From Streptococcaceae bacterium AF54-32pH5A (GTDB taxonomy: Bacteria; Bacillota; Bacilli; Lactobacillales; Streptococcaceae), in the NCBI GenBank assembly GCA_027682205.1, contig JAQDAD010000001.1, forward strand, positions 248,001 through 312,000: a DNA stretch of 64,000 nucleotides, in the 5' to 3' direction. Both the position numbers and the translations under genes were made by a program. Below are positions 19,214 to 29,265 of this stretch, piece by piece; the stretch's first letter is position 1; each line of letters opens with the position of its first letter. Under the pieces are notes generated by a model. It did not search any database. It was not told where the DNA came from and saw nothing but the letters and a program-made list of their open reading frames with translations.

Positions 19214-19400
19214 GGCTCTCTACTCCTTTATGTTCTATCTCAAATCTTTTCTTTCTCATTAAAAACAAATTCCCGAATAATAAAACGATTATTAAGAAAG
19301 GACTACCTTCTATCAGTACAATCGGTATAGCATAAATGGCAATCATTCCCATCTTTTTATCTTTAAGAATATTGCTAATATTTCTAGCTCTGTTTCCCAA
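19206..19400 (-). CDS. Small membrane protein or gene remnant
   Basis: 64 residues from a TTG codon, or 48 from the internal ATG at 19352. Two hydrophobic stretches (IAIYAIPIVLIEG and FLIIVLLFGNLFLM) are followed by a basic tail RKKRFE. No good ribosome binding site precedes either start, and the upstream end abuts the divergent promoter, so it may be the C-terminal remnant of a larger membrane protein. It overlaps the next gene by eight bases, as in a real operon. Confidence 0.4.
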   Translation of the reverse strand: MGNRARNISNILKDKKMGMIAIYAIPIVLIEGSPFLIIVLLFGNLFLMRKKRFEIEHKGVESHG

Positions 19401-19404
19401 GAAA

Positions 19405-19413
19405 GTGCTATAA
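19405..19413 (+). promoter_or_regulatory. Extended -10 promoter for the 339-residue membrane protein
   Basis: TGcTATAAT on the plus strand, about 50 bases before the AGGGGGA ribosome binding site and ATG 19466. Confidence 0.6.
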
Positions 19414-19465
19414 TGGAGCTAATAAATTGTTCTGTATTCATTGGTGAAAAAAGGGGGATATAGCC

Positions 19466-20485
19466 ATGTTCACTACTGTTGTTTTGATTTTTTATGCTCT
19501 TTTCTTTCTATCCTTATCCTTTACCTTTTATCTCTATATTAGACTTGTAGTTGCGGTTAAAAAAGGCAAAGACATTCCCAAATGGATTTATAAACTTGGT
19601 CATGCTGTTCAAGGAAGAATTCACGTTGACTATGAAGAAATCACTGATGCTAATGCCCTTAAAGAGATTCATTGGTTCTTGCTAATCTATTTAATCGTAA
19701 ATCTACTCGTATTGGCTGGCTTCTACTATCATGGCAATAGCTTTCCTCAAGCCATTTATGAATGTTTGAAAAAACAATTTTTTATCGTACTTGTTAGTAT
19801 GGTTTTAAAAAGTATTGGTAAATTTGTTGTACTAGCTATAAGCAAAAACTTTCATAACAGTCATGTCTATGCATCAACCAACGCTTTTATCGGGACAGCT
19901 TTTTTAACGAGTTATGTTTTTATGTTTTGCATCATGATGAGTGGTCTTCCAGCTCAACCTGTTCCAGTCACCATTCAAAATACCACAGTCATTATCGGAG
20001 AGACCAAGGCTTCCGAGCTTTTAGAGCAAGGTTTCACCTTCGAAGATAAAGGTGCAAATAGTCCTATCACCAATCCAAAAAAAGACCATTTCTACTACGG
20101 CCAGCTTCTCGAAATCAAGCGTGAAGATCAGTCCTATGGTTTTATGACCCTTACTCCTACTGGCAAAGATACTGATCAACTCAAAAACTGTGTCATTACC
20201 TACTATAGAACGCCTAAGGATGCCCATCAATTGCAGGGAATTTCTATCAATCATGTCAGTTTAGCAAATCTCAAGCTCCAAGATTTTCAAACAAGAAAAT
20301 TAATCGATATCTTTGAAGTCAATCCTGCTGATTACAATGTCGCTGAGACTGACTCAAACTACATCCTAACCATTCAAACGGCAGATTACGACCTCTGGAA
20401 AAGATACAGGATTGAAGCCAAGTTCAATTCAGATGGTTCCATAGATAGTTATGGTGTTAGAGCTCAACACAGTATGTGGGAATAA
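19466..20485 (+). CDS. Uncharacterised membrane protein, distant paralogue of the divergent gene
   Basis: 339 residues. Four hydrophobic segments (about 2-30, 70-92, 105-128, 142-164) are followed by a roughly 175-residue outer domain starting VTIQNTTVIIGETKASELLEQGF. That start aligns in position and pattern with the outer domain of the 338-residue protein at 18197 (I-x-E/G-E-T-K-x-S-E-L). A tyrosine- and lysine-rich region and a C-terminal YRIEAKFNSDGSIDSYGVRA strand suggest a beta-rich fold. AGGGGGA precedes the ATG. Same length, topology and motif as the divergent gene imply an old duplication with inversion. Function unknown. Confidence 0.75.
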   Translation: MFTTVVLIFYALFFLSLSFTFYLYIRLVVAVKKGKDIPKWIYKLGHAVQGRIHVDYEEITDANALKEIHWFLLIYLIVNLLVLAGFYYHGNSFPQAIYECLKKQFFIVLVSMVLKSIGKFVVLAISKNFHNSHVYASTNAFIGTAFLTSYVFMFCIMMSGLPAQPVPVTIQNTTVIIGETKASELLEQGFTFEDKGANSPITNPKKDHFYYGQLLEIKREDQSYGFMTLTPTGKDTDQLKNCVITYYRTPKDAHQLQGISINHVSLANLKLQDFQTRKLIDIFEVNPADYNVAETDSNYILTIQTADYDLWKRYRIEAKFNSDGSIDSYGVRAQHSMWE

Positions 20486-20504
20486 GATAGTATCATTTCA
20501 ATAC

Positions 20505-20559
20505 GAGCAAGTATAAGATTAAGTAAATGATTAAAAACTACTTAATCTTATGCTTGTTC
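20505..20559. terminator. Long inverted repeat acting as bidirectional terminator candidate
   Basis: Arms 20505-20525 and 20539-20559 match at 19 of 21 positions (GAGCAAGTATAAGATTAAGTA and its complement). The right arm contains the last codons and stop of the minus-strand gene at 20538. T-runs are weak, so it may instead be an mRNA-stabilising hairpin. Confidence 0.5.
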
Positions 20560-20849
20560 ATTTTTTCTTGGAAAATATCTATCAGAATTTGGCGCAATTC
20601 TTGGGCTTCCTTTTCATAAAGTTGGCCTTCTTGTTCAGCTACAGCATACAACTCTGGATACTCAAGTGAAATTCTCTTGACTGTACGTGTAATAGCATGT
20701 TTTCTAACAAAAAACGGAATCCGTTTAATCATATCTTGAGGAATTAAAGCGATAATCTTATCGACTGTTTCCTTGTCGTTCAGTTTAGAAAAAGTGAGTC
20801 CCTTTTTAATCATTTCTTGTTCTTTTTCTGTAAAATCTTGTAATTCCAT
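20538..20849 (-). CDS. Small helical cytosolic protein, unknown
   Basis: 103 residues, mostly charged and predicted helical; it begins MELQDFTEKEQEMIKKGLTF, with GGAGG ten bases upstream, and has no cysteines, signal or membrane segment. The tail EKEAQELRQILIDIFQEKMNK could be a short coiled coil. I recognise no family. Its last seven codons form one arm of a long inverted repeat. A TATAAT near 20884 may be its -10. Confidence 0.65.
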   Translation of the reverse strand: MELQDFTEKEQEMIKKGLTFSKLNDKETVDKIIALIPQDMIKRIPFFVRKHAITRTVKRISLEYPELYAVAEQEGQLYEKEAQELRQILIDIFQEKMNKHKIK

Positions 20850-20968
20850 CTGATTAATCCTCCTATTCTCTCTAAGTTAAATTATATATCAGGTGTAGCA
20901 AGACACCAAATAGTCTGTTTGTAAAATGCGTTCTATACTAGAATTTTCCTGTCACTTTTAATCTCTCC

Positions 20969-22711
20969 TTAGTAAAAAATCACGAAACCTTTAGGCAATA
21001 TCACCAGTTGCTGGTCCAATTCTTGACAATGACTGGCTAGCGCTACAGAATCACTAACTACAAGATAATTTTCTGCTGATTGGTTAAAAATTGCTCGGAC
21101 CTTTTGGCCATCATAATCCCATGCCAGAGATAGTACATCCGGCTTGATTTCTTTCAGACTATAAGTTCCATGTTGGATAATGTCTGAAACATTCTTGCGA
21201 AGCTGAATCAATTCCTTCATGAAATGAAGCATGTCATTGCTTTCGGAGACACGTTCCCAAGGCATGACACGACGACAATCTGGGTCTGGTCCTCCATCTA
21301 ATTCTAACTCAGTTCCATAGTAGAAACACGGTGTCCCCCTTTGTAAAAAGAGGCAGGCGAGGGCAGACTTAACAAGCTGGACGTCTCCCTTGGCCATAGC
21401 CAAAATGCGCTCCGTATCGTGAGAATCCAGAAGATTGAACATCACTTCCGAAATCTGCTGTCTATAGTACATAGACTGACTATTGATCTCATCGATAAAT
21501 TGATAAGGCTTCTTAACTCCTCGCAAGAAATAATCCTTGATACTATCAGATAGAGGATAATTCATAACTGCGTGGAATTCATCGCCATTTAACCAAGGCT
21601 GGGAGGTGTGCCAGACCTCTCCAAGAATATAAAGGTCGGGCTTTTTAGCCAAGACAGCCTTACGGAAATCTCTCCAAAATTGGTGGTCCACTTCATTTGC
21701 CACATCCAGTCGCCAAGCATCGATATCAAACTCTTCAATCCAGTAGGTCGCAACGCTCAACAAATAGTCTCTCACTTGAGGATTTGCCGTATTGAGCTTA
21801 GGCATATAGCTCTCAAAGGCAAAGGTGTGGTAGGATAGTTCTCTTTTATTAACAAGATTTTCTTTAACGACTGGAAAGTCTTGAATATGGAACCAGTCTT
21901 TATAAATAGAATCTTCACCATGTTTGAGAACATCCTGCCACTGTGGAGCTTGGTCTCCGATATGGTTGAAAACAGCGTCCAGCATGATTTTCATGCCTCT
22001 CTGATGGGCTTGATCTACCAATTTACGGAAAGTTTCCTTGTCTCCAAAATGATGGTCAATTTCGAAATAATCCGTCGTATTGTACTTGTGATTGCTTGGG
22101 GATTCAAAAATCGGACAGAGATAAAGACCTGTAATCCCTAAGTCTTGCAAGTAATCCAGATGGTCAATAATCCCCTGTAAATCCCCACCAAAGAAATCGC
22201 TCGTCTTTGGTTTAATAGACGAATCCCAAGCTAGCGAACCTTCTGGAGAAATCACAGGATTCCCATTAGCAAAGCGTTCTGGGAAAATCTGATACCAAAC
22301 TGTATCGGCCACCCAGTCAGGAACATGGCAAGCATCAACCTCATGGATATACGGGATTTTAAAGCCGTTTCCTTCGTAATGAAGATTTTCAAGTGTGTTT
22401 TCAACACATCCCTTATCGCCATATAAGATACTCTGACCTTGCTTATCCTTGAGTTCAAAGAGATACTGGAGTCGTGCATAGCCAACTGTAATCTCCACTT
22501 GCCAGTAATCAAACAAAGCATCGGAGGTAACTTTGATCATCTCCTTGATTGCTTCATAACGATCCTCTATAAAGATAAAAGGATCTCCATAATGTAAGTT
22601 GATACTTTCGATATCTCCTCTTTTCGTTCGGATACGAATGTGCATTGTCTTATCTTTATAAAGATAAGCATACTCCGACTCTGGTCTGTGGTAAATGGCT
22701 GTTAATTCCAT
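20969..22711 (-). CDS. Neopullulanase/cyclomaltodextrinase-type alpha-glycosidase (GH13)
   Basis: 580 residues from ATG 22711, the usual size for the neopullulanase/cyclomaltodextrinase/maltogenic amylase group; the in-frame upstream ATG and TTG lack a good site, whereas GGAGA precedes 22711. An N-terminal CBM34-like beta domain (about 1-120) leads into the GH13 barrel: MLDAVFNHIG, nucleophile GWRLDVANEV, acid/base ILGEVWH and LLDSHDTER. No signal peptide is seen, so it acts on maltodextrins after uptake. A promoter with an overlapping cre lies upstream. Confidence 0.9.
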   Translation of the reverse strand: MELTAIYHRPESEYAYLYKDKTMHIRIRTKRGDIESINLHYGDPFIFIEDRYEAIKEMIKVTSDALFDYWQVEITVGYARLQYLFELKDKQGQSILYGDKGCVENTLENLHYEGNGFKIPYIHEVDACHVPDWVADTVWYQIFPERFANGNPVISPEGSLAWDSSIKPKTSDFFGGDLQGIIDHLDYLQDLGITGLYLCPIFESPSNHKYNTTDYFEIDHHFGDKETFRKLVDQAHQRGMKIMLDAVFNHIGDQAPQWQDVLKHGEDSIYKDWFHIQDFPVVKENLVNKRELSYHTFAFESYMPKLNTANPQVRDYLLSVATYWIEEFDIDAWRLDVANEVDHQFWRDFRKAVLAKKPDLYILGEVWHTSQPWLNGDEFHAVMNYPLSDSIKDYFLRGVKKPYQFIDEINSQSMYYRQQISEVMFNLLDSHDTERILAMAKGDVQLVKSALACLFLQRGTPCFYYGTELELDGGPDPDCRRVMPWERVSESNDMLHFMKELIQLRKNVSDIIQHGTYSLKEIKPDVLSLAWDYDGQKVRAIFNQSAENYLVVSDSVALASHCQELDQQLVILPKGFVIFY

Positions 22712-22747
22712 TGTTCTGTCTCCTAGTTTACTTTCATTCATCTTGTT

Positions 22748-22804
22748 GCGCAAACGTTTTCATAATTGTGATTCTAGTATACTACTTTCGTATTTTATTT
22801 GCAA
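22748..22804 (-). promoter_or_regulatory. Neopullulanase promoter with downstream cre-like site
   Basis: Minus-strand TTGCAA (22799-22804), 17 bases, TATACT (22776-22781). ATGAAAACGTTTGCGC at 22748-22763 has a perfect left cre half and sits just after the start point, where CcpA binding would block transcription. Confidence 0.65.
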
Positions 22805-22887
22805 GGCTTGTCCGTAGTTTCAAGTGGTTTGTTTCTATAAATAAAAAAGCAGCCAGTCATACAACTTACTACTTTTCATATGATAAT

Positions 22888-23379
22888 TTACAAATGTCTT
22901 TTCAGCCACTCAATTTTTTTAAAATCCTTATTGTTATTGTGCTCATTTCGATAGGAGTCTTGGGAAGAAGCCTTGTAAATACTTAAAAACTGTTTCAAAC
23001 TTGGAACGCGAAAAGTGATGTTTTCGAGATGAATCAGCTCTATATCCGATTCTGATACCCCTGCAAAATCAGGTAAGGAATCGATACTTCCAAATTCAAC
23101 GCTCACACCATCCTTTTGGAATTCATGCTCATGAATATCTACTAAAATGTAACCCAATCGATTCATAACTTCCATTATCTTGTCCCAGTCATAAATCCTG
23201 AGATGATCAGGCGCTTCCCAACCTCTAGGGTCACCAGGCACATGAATGTCAATGTCAGACGGCCCCCATTCTTCATTTGAACGGTATTCAAACCCCAAAG
23301 AGCCCATGAGAGTCGGAGTGATCCCGACTTGGTTTAAATGATAACAAATTGTTCGGAATTCATCAAATAGAGAATTCAT
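22888..23379 (-). CDS. Nucleotidyltransferase-fold protein
   Basis: 163 residues. LMGSLGFEYRSNEEWGPSDIDIHVPGD (about 24-50) is the G-S...D-x-D signature of the polymerase-beta-like nucleotidyltransferase fold; a later Glu in GVSVEFGSID may be the third carboxylate. Related proteins are often left as uncharacterised, or mislabelled as phosphoribosylanthranilate isomerase. It is downstream of the lipid kinase gene on the same strand with a 62-base gap. No HEPN-type toxin partner is adjacent, so a MNT/HEPN toxin-antitoxin pair is not supported. Substrate unknown. Confidence 0.65.
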   Translation of the reverse strand: MNSLFDEFRTICYHLNQVGITPTLMGSLGFEYRSNEEWGPSDIDIHVPGDPRGWEAPDHLRIYDWDKIMEVMNRLGYILVDIHEHEFQKDGVSVEFGSIDSLPDFAGVSESDIELIHLENITFRVPSLKQFLSIYKASSQDSYRNEHNNNKDFKKIEWLKRHL

Positions 23380-23441
23380 TCCTCCTCCAATCGTTGATAT
23401 AAAATCGATTTCTTTGTGAAAGATAAACTAACTTCTACCTT

Positions 23442-24323
23442 CTACTCTTTCGGTTTCGAAAATACTTCTACTCGCTGTGCTAGGACTTTAATTTCTACAG
23501 GTAGGTTATCGGATTTATCGCCATCAACATCTGACTCCAATTCACTATCTGAAGAGATTTTAATATTCCGCGCTCTGATATACTCAATATTATCATTGCC
23601 AACAACATCACCTTTTAGTAAATCAGGAATGACGGATAATTTAGAGAATATTGAAGCATCTTTTAGAATCAAAATATTGGCATAGCCGTCCTTGTTTTCT
23701 TCGAAGATTTTCTTATCAGCGAAGTAATTTGTCAAGAGAAGCAAAACATGACTAGCTTCACCAACATAATTTCCATTTTCTGTCTCAACCTTAATGTTAA
23801 AGACCTGATCCGTCATGACAGACTTCATGGTATTTACAGCATAGGCTAGAATACCAAATTTTGTCTTATCCTCGATTTCAACATTGTGAATCGCCTCAGG
23901 CAGAGAACCGATACTAAAGATATAACCAAAATAGTTGTCATTTGCTTTACCGATATCAATCTTGTTGGTTAAGTTAAAATCGAGTTCATCAATCGCACCA
24001 TCGATATCTTGATTGATTTCCAAAAGTTTAGTGATGAGGTTACCCGTACCGCCTGGGATAATCCCTAACTTAGGAATATAGTCTCTCTCAGCAATACCCG
24101 AAATGACTTCATTGACAGTTCCATCTCCACCGAACACAAGCACTGCATCGTACTGCTCACGTGAAGCTTCCTCAGCAAAATGTGTTGCATCTAACGCTTT
24201 TTCGGTAATTTTTGTTTCCACATGCTCAAAATAATCTTTGGCTTTATTCTCCAGCTTGTTCTTATAATCCAAAGCCTTTTCCCCACCAGAGGTAGGGTTG
24301 ATAATTACCATTGCTTTTTTCAT
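23442..24323 (-). CDS. YegS/DagK-family lipid kinase
   Basis: 293 residues of the diacylglycerol kinase catalytic family. INPTSGGEKALDYKNKL (about 8-24) and VFGGDGTVNEVISGI with the GGDGT nucleotide loop are diagnostic; LGIIPGGTGNLITKLL is the second signature. Acidic residues late in the chain (SDSELESDVDGD) match the structural metal site of DgkB-type soluble kinases. It probably phosphorylates diacylglycerol or a related lipid for glycerolipid turnover. Stand-alone promoter sequences (TATAAT near 24390) precede it. Confidence 0.88.
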   Translation of the reverse strand: MKKAMVIINPTSGGEKALDYKNKLENKAKDYFEHVETKITEKALDATHFAEEASREQYDAVLVFGGDGTVNEVISGIAERDYIPKLGIIPGGTGNLITKLLEINQDIDGAIDELDFNLTNKIDIGKANDNYFGYIFSIGSLPEAIHNVEIEDKTKFGILAYAVNTMKSVMTDQVFNIKVETENGNYVGEASHVLLLLTNYFADKKIFEENKDGYANILILKDASIFSKLSVIPDLLKGDVVGNDNIEYIRARNIKISSDSELESDVDGDKSDNLPVEIKVLAQRVEVFSKPKE

Positions 24324-24486
24324 TGATTTTCTCCTTAATTTTTAAATAGAAATATTAGCGTAGCTACATTTATCATTACATATAATGCTATTATATAATG
24401 AAAACTCAGAAAAAAGAACTTTGACGTACTGGGCATTAATGTATAATAGCTAGTTTAAAATTCAGATTATCAAAAGCAAGTCACTT

Positions 24487-25113
24487 CTATTTGACTACCT
24501 CGCCATACTCTTTTATTTTATCAGCATATTCAGTCAAAAGATTTTTTGAATAAATTTTTTCATTTTTTGAATTTCTAACTTCTTTCCATAGAATGGAAGC
24601 TACTTTTAACTTGTTTAAGTAGTTACGACTATTTTCGTCTGCACAGAAGTCCTTTAAAAATTGGTTCCATTGACAAACCGAATGATCATACTTGGCATAA
24701 TCTGAATTTCCATAATAAACTTTTAGCATATCTTGGATTGTAAAACTCAAATCATTTTCTCTTTTTACTTTTCTCCAAGCAGTCGCCATATCGGCAGTAA
24801 ATTTAAATGGTGAAACCTCTGTTAAAGTTGAGAAATATTCTCTAAAGTGTGCATTAAAGGAGAATCCGCACTCAAGTAAGGGCGTATCTAAGGCAACGAC
24901 TTCTACTTGTTTCTTTTTCCTTTTTATTGATGATTTTTTAATCAAATTATCCTTAAAGTACTGCCCAATAATATGATTGAGTTCTTGTTTGGTGCCTCTA
25001 TATTCAAGTCCTAATGACTTGCATATCTGCGAAAGTTCATCTCGATACCAATAGTATTTATTGAACTCATCAAACGATGTGATTTTATCAAACACAGGTC
25101 TGCTTTCTATCAA
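24487..25113 (-). CDS. SAP domain-containing protein (DUF6434-like)
   Basis: 208 residues. An N-terminal SAP-like helix-extended-loop-helix (about 14-56: YWYRDELSQICKSLGLEYRGTKQELNHIIGQYF) suggests nucleic-acid contact. It is followed by a basic linker KRKKKQVE and a domain beginning FSFNAHFREYFSTLT that I associate with DUF6434. Many aromatic and lysine residues and no cysteine pairs. It stands alone between dagK and rlmD. The role is unknown, and the DUF assignment is from memory. Confidence 0.65.
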   Translation of the reverse strand: MIESRPVFDKITSFDEFNKYYWYRDELSQICKSLGLEYRGTKQELNHIIGQYFKDNLIKKSSIKRKKKQVEVVALDTPLLECGFSFNAHFREYFSTLTEVSPFKFTADMATAWRKVKRENDLSFTIQDMLKVYYGNSDYAKYDHSVCQWNQFLKDFCADENSRNYLNKLKVASILWKEVRNSKNEKIYSKNLLTEYADKIKEYGEVVK

Positions 25114-25186
25114 TATTTTACCTCCTCAAAACCAATTTAGGTTTTCATCTCAAAATAAAGGAGTTTTAGTTCCTTTATTTTGAGGA

Positions 25187-26557
<1,371 letters not shown>

Positions 26558-26569
26558 CTATCGGCCGAC

Positions 26570-26630
26570 AAAAAAAGACGGCAACATTTCTGTTACCATC
26601 TATTATATCATGAAATGACCTAAGCACCAA
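26570..26630 (-). promoter_or_regulatory. rlmD promoter overlapping the terminator of the DUF1002 gene
   Basis: Minus strand: TTGGTG (26625-26630), 17 bases, TATAAT (26602-26607), then directly a hairpin GGTAACA-GAAA-TGTTGCC (26580-26597) and TTTTTTT (26570-26576). Transcripts from this promoter should begin inside the hairpin and escape it, while upstream transcripts would be terminated. Confidence 0.6.
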
Positions 26631-27594
26631 AACTCTTGAAGAAGTTGACAATGGCTTGCCAAAGGGAGCTAAAGAAATTGCCTCCGTCTTCTAGCGCTTT
26701 ATTAGCATCAAAGTTGAGGTTGATATTTTTAAAACTATCTCCAGCTTGAGAAACGATGCTTTTCTTGAGGTCATTTAGGGTTTTAGTGAAATCAGCATTA
26801 TTCAAAATGTCACTCTTTGAGAGGTTGAGAGCAAAATTGATGATGATATTGACCTGGTTTCCTGTTATAACCTGATCAAGTTTGTAGTTTTTCAAGGTGT
26901 CTTCAACGATTTTGCGGACTTCTTCCTCTGTCAGACTTCCTTTGGCTTCTTTTGCCTTTGCGATTCCTGACTTGATATCTGTCATAGCTGCATTGAGCTT
27001 ATTGGCATCGTAACCTGACTTGTCCTTGTTTTCAGCATTGATATCGGATAAGGCTTTTAGCTCCTCTTGAGCCAAGTCTTTATTGGCTTGCGGTACTTTA
27101 GCACCATTGGCCTCTAACGAGTAGTAAATCCCTGCTAGGGCGCTTTCTCCTGTAACTGGAATAGGAGCTGCAACTGTGATTTTGGCATGCTCCACTCCAA
27201 GAGTCACTGCTGCATTACGGTACATATCTTGCGTTACCTTGGTGATATTTTCAGGCGTTTCAATCTTGACCTCTAGAGGTGATTTATCACCCAGCTTTTG
27301 AATCTTAGCAGACGAATAGAGTTGTAGACTAGCATCATTAGCCACATTCATAATCTTCGAATAGATATCAGGTGTCATAGTTTTGATATCTTTGGTGTCT
27401 TTTGATGCATTATAGCCAAGTTTGCTAAGAGTTTGATTTTTCTGGTCTTCAGTTAGTGAAGAGCCAAGAACATATTCAGGTTGTACATAGGTTTCATCGA
27501 TTACTTTTTGAACATCTGTTGCTGCGTGGACACTCGTCATAGCTGTTGCTGCCCACAGAACTGCAGCGCTTGTTAGAAAGAATTTCTTTCTCAT
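26620..27594 (-). CDS. Secreted DUF1002 family protein
   Basis: 324 residues. The signal peptide MRKKFFLTSAAVLWAATAMTSVHA has a likely cleavage at VHA-AT. The mature part carries the DUF1002 pattern: IDETYVQPEYVLGSSLTEDQ, then ITVAAPIPVTGESALAGIYYSLE, with long amphipathic helices after residue 180 and a hydrophobic C-terminal FFSSLWQAIVNFFKSFGA that may touch the membrane. AAGGAGGGA precedes the ATG. It follows the terminator of the pvaA operon and has its own terminator. No biochemical function is known to me for this family. Confidence 0.85.
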   Translation of the reverse strand: MRKKFFLTSAAVLWAATAMTSVHAATDVQKVIDETYVQPEYVLGSSLTEDQKNQTLSKLGYNASKDTKDIKTMTPDIYSKIMNVANDASLQLYSSAKIQKLGDKSPLEVKIETPENITKVTQDMYRNAAVTLGVEHAKITVAAPIPVTGESALAGIYYSLEANGAKVPQANKDLAQEELKALSDINAENKDKSGYDANKLNAAMTDIKSGIAKAKEAKGSLTEEEVRKIVEDTLKNYKLDQVITGNQVNIIINFALNLSKSDILNNADFTKTLNDLKKSIVSQAGDSFKNINLNFDANKALEDGGNFFSSLWQAIVNFFKSFGA

Positions 27595-27654
27595 AGGGAT
27601 ATTCCCTCCTTTACCTTTCTAGGGTAATAAATCAATCTTAAAGAAAACTTATAG

Positions 27655-27683
27655 TAAAAAACACCTGGCAAAACCAGATGTTT
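27655..27683 (-). terminator. Terminator of the tdk-pvaA operon, overlapping the pvaA stop
   Basis: Minus strand AAACATCTGG, five-base loop, CCAGGTGTTT, then TTT. The 5' arm begins within the pvaA stop codon region (27682-27683). Confidence 0.8.
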
Positions 27684-28284
27684 AAAAGAAATTAAAGAAT
27701 TTCATAATATAAAGATTGAATCGAACCTGTCTAGAATAATAATAATTCCCACCATTTTCATAAAGTTCTGCTCCGTGGAAGATAGAAATCGGGTTGATAT
27801 AGGTGTAAGTTTTTCCAGTTGTATTTCCAAGAATGGGAGCCACGGTTTCACGAGAATATTGTTTGGCCAAGGCGAGAGTGTTTTCCTTGCCATTTTGAGC
27901 AATAAAATCGATATAAGCAGGACCAAAATTATAGGCTTGCACAGCTGTCCAAACATCAACGCCCTTTTCCTGAGCTAGATAAAGGTTCTCTGTTAGAGTT
28001 TGAATCCCTTGTCGAATACTAGAGACATTGTCATTAATAGTATTTGTAGTACCGCTAGCAGACTCGCTAGACTGCATGACATCGCCTTCTTTTCCTTTCG
28101 TTTCGGTATAAATCATGGCGAGCACAAGCTCTTCATTGGCTGGAGTGTCTCTTTCACTGAGAACTTCTCGGACCATGGGTTGGTAGGTCATGACTTGCTT
28201 CACATCTTGGTGGATATGATAGACTTTATAGACAGCGAAAAGGAAGACTGCTAGCATTAGCACTCTTCGTAGTAATTTAAACAT
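27682..28284 (-). CDS. pvaA: PvaA-like surface lysozyme-fold protein (putative lytic transglycosylase)
   Basis: 200 residues with an N-terminal membrane anchor (about 4-24, [13 protein letters not shown]). The extracellular lysozyme-like domain has the likely catalytic Glu in [12 protein letters not shown] and the conserved [16 protein letters not shown]. It resembles pneumococcal vaccine antigen A, proposed to cleave or bind peptidoglycan. The ATG overlaps the ndpA stop (TAATG). It is the last gene of the long operon that begins with tdk. Confidence 0.82.
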   Translation of the reverse strand: MFKLLRRVLMLAVFLFAVYKVYHIHQDVKQVMTYQPMVREVLSERDTPANEELVLAMIYTETKGKEGDVMQSSESASGTTNTINDNVSSIRQGIQTLTENLYLAQEKGVDVWTAVQAYNFGPAYIDFIAQNGKENTLALAKQYSRETVAPILGNTTGKTYTYINPISIFHGAELYENGGNYYYSRQVRFNLYIMKFFNFF

Positions 28285-29258
28285 TATTTACTTTGAATAT
28301 CCTCGATATTTTTGATTAAAATAGAATAGGTTCCATTGTCATTTTGGATAAACTCAACAGACTCCGCATCTTGGTAAACATTATTTGGAACGATGAGTTC
28401 GATTCCGTTTGACAAGGAAAGTTTTTGGTTTTCAAATTTCTTGAGCTGACGACTGGCATCAATTTCATCAAACTGAACTGGTTCAGGTACGGCTTCCTTG
28501 ACTTGATCGATAAAACTTAGACGAGCTGTCAGGTTGTTATCAAAAAGGTCGTTAGCCAATTTTTCAGGCGACAATTCATTGCTTTCTTCTAAATTATTGA
28601 AAATCGCTGATTTGACCTTGGATTGGAATTGAAAGTCATCTGTGTTAAAAGACTCTGCAATTCTCTGGGCTGTTTTTTCCAATTCCTTGATGGATTTCTT
28701 GGGGGAAATCTTAGGAGCGACAGCTAGGAGATTTTCTGAAAAGTAGTTCAAAAAAGTCCCATTGTACTTGATTCTTTTCTCGATCAGATGGTACTTGCGA
28801 CTTTGAAGATTGACCACCAAGGCCTCATCCGCCCCCGTACCAAATCCAGGTAGGTTATTCTGAGTTAGCTTGATTGGATTATCAACTTCTCCCCCAAGGT
28901 GGGTCAAGGTTTCCCGCAGGGCGATTCGTAAGAAAGCGAAATGCTCTACACCTTCTTTAGAAAACTGGACAAAAACCAAGTCATTGGTCTTGAGATTTTC
29001 AGAAATACTGAATTCCTCTTTCCAGAGATTAGCCAGTGTTACCGATGTCTCCAACAAATCGTCTGTGATGTGATTGAAGAAGGGATTTTCTTCCTCGAAA
29101 ATCCCCGTCTTGGCTTCATCTGAATACACACGTTCGATTTTTTTGCGCAGGTATTCTTCGATTTTTGGAGTGATATTGAGAAACTTATCCGCTAGAAACA
29201 ACTCAGTATCATCTGGGCTGAACTGATGGATAATGGCTTTCTTAATATAAATGTCCAT
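28284..29258 (-). CDS. Nucleoid-associated protein (NdpA/YejK-like)
   Basis: 324 residues from ATG 29258; an extension to 29291 would overlap glyA and has no better site. It starts [28 protein letters not shown] and contains [19 protein letters not shown], the 37-kDa nucleoid-associated protein pattern. Acidic and helical C-terminus. Thought to bind the nucleoid, although the exact role is unclear. Coupled to pvaA by overlapping stop and start. Confidence 0.78.
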   Translation of the reverse strand: MDIYIKKAIIHQFSPDDTELFLADKFLNITPKIEEYLRKKIERVYSDEAKTGIFEEENPFFNHITDDLLETSVTLANLWKEEFSISENLKTNDLVFVQFSKEGVEHFAFLRIALRETLTHLGGEVDNPIKLTQNNLPGFGTGADEALVVNLQSRKYHLIEKRIKYNGTFLNYFSENLLAVAPKISPKKSIKELEKTAQRIAESFNTDDFQFQSKVKSAIFNNLEESNELSPEKLANDLFDNNLTARLSFIDQVKEAVPEPVQFDEIDASRQLKKFENQKLSLSNGIELIVPNNVYQDAESVEFIQNDNGTYSILIKNIEDIQSK

Positions 29259-29265
29259 AAAAGTA

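Noticed and set aside
22888..24323. Nucleotidyltransferase and neighbour as a toxin-antitoxin pair
   Set aside because: The neighbour is a normal YegS/DagK lipid kinase, and no HEPN or AbiEii-like partner overlaps.
24421..24447. TTGACG...TATAAT on the plus strand as a promoter antisense to the SAP-domain gene
   Set aside because: The spacer is only 15 bases and no extended -10 is present; nothing is encoded downstream on that strand.
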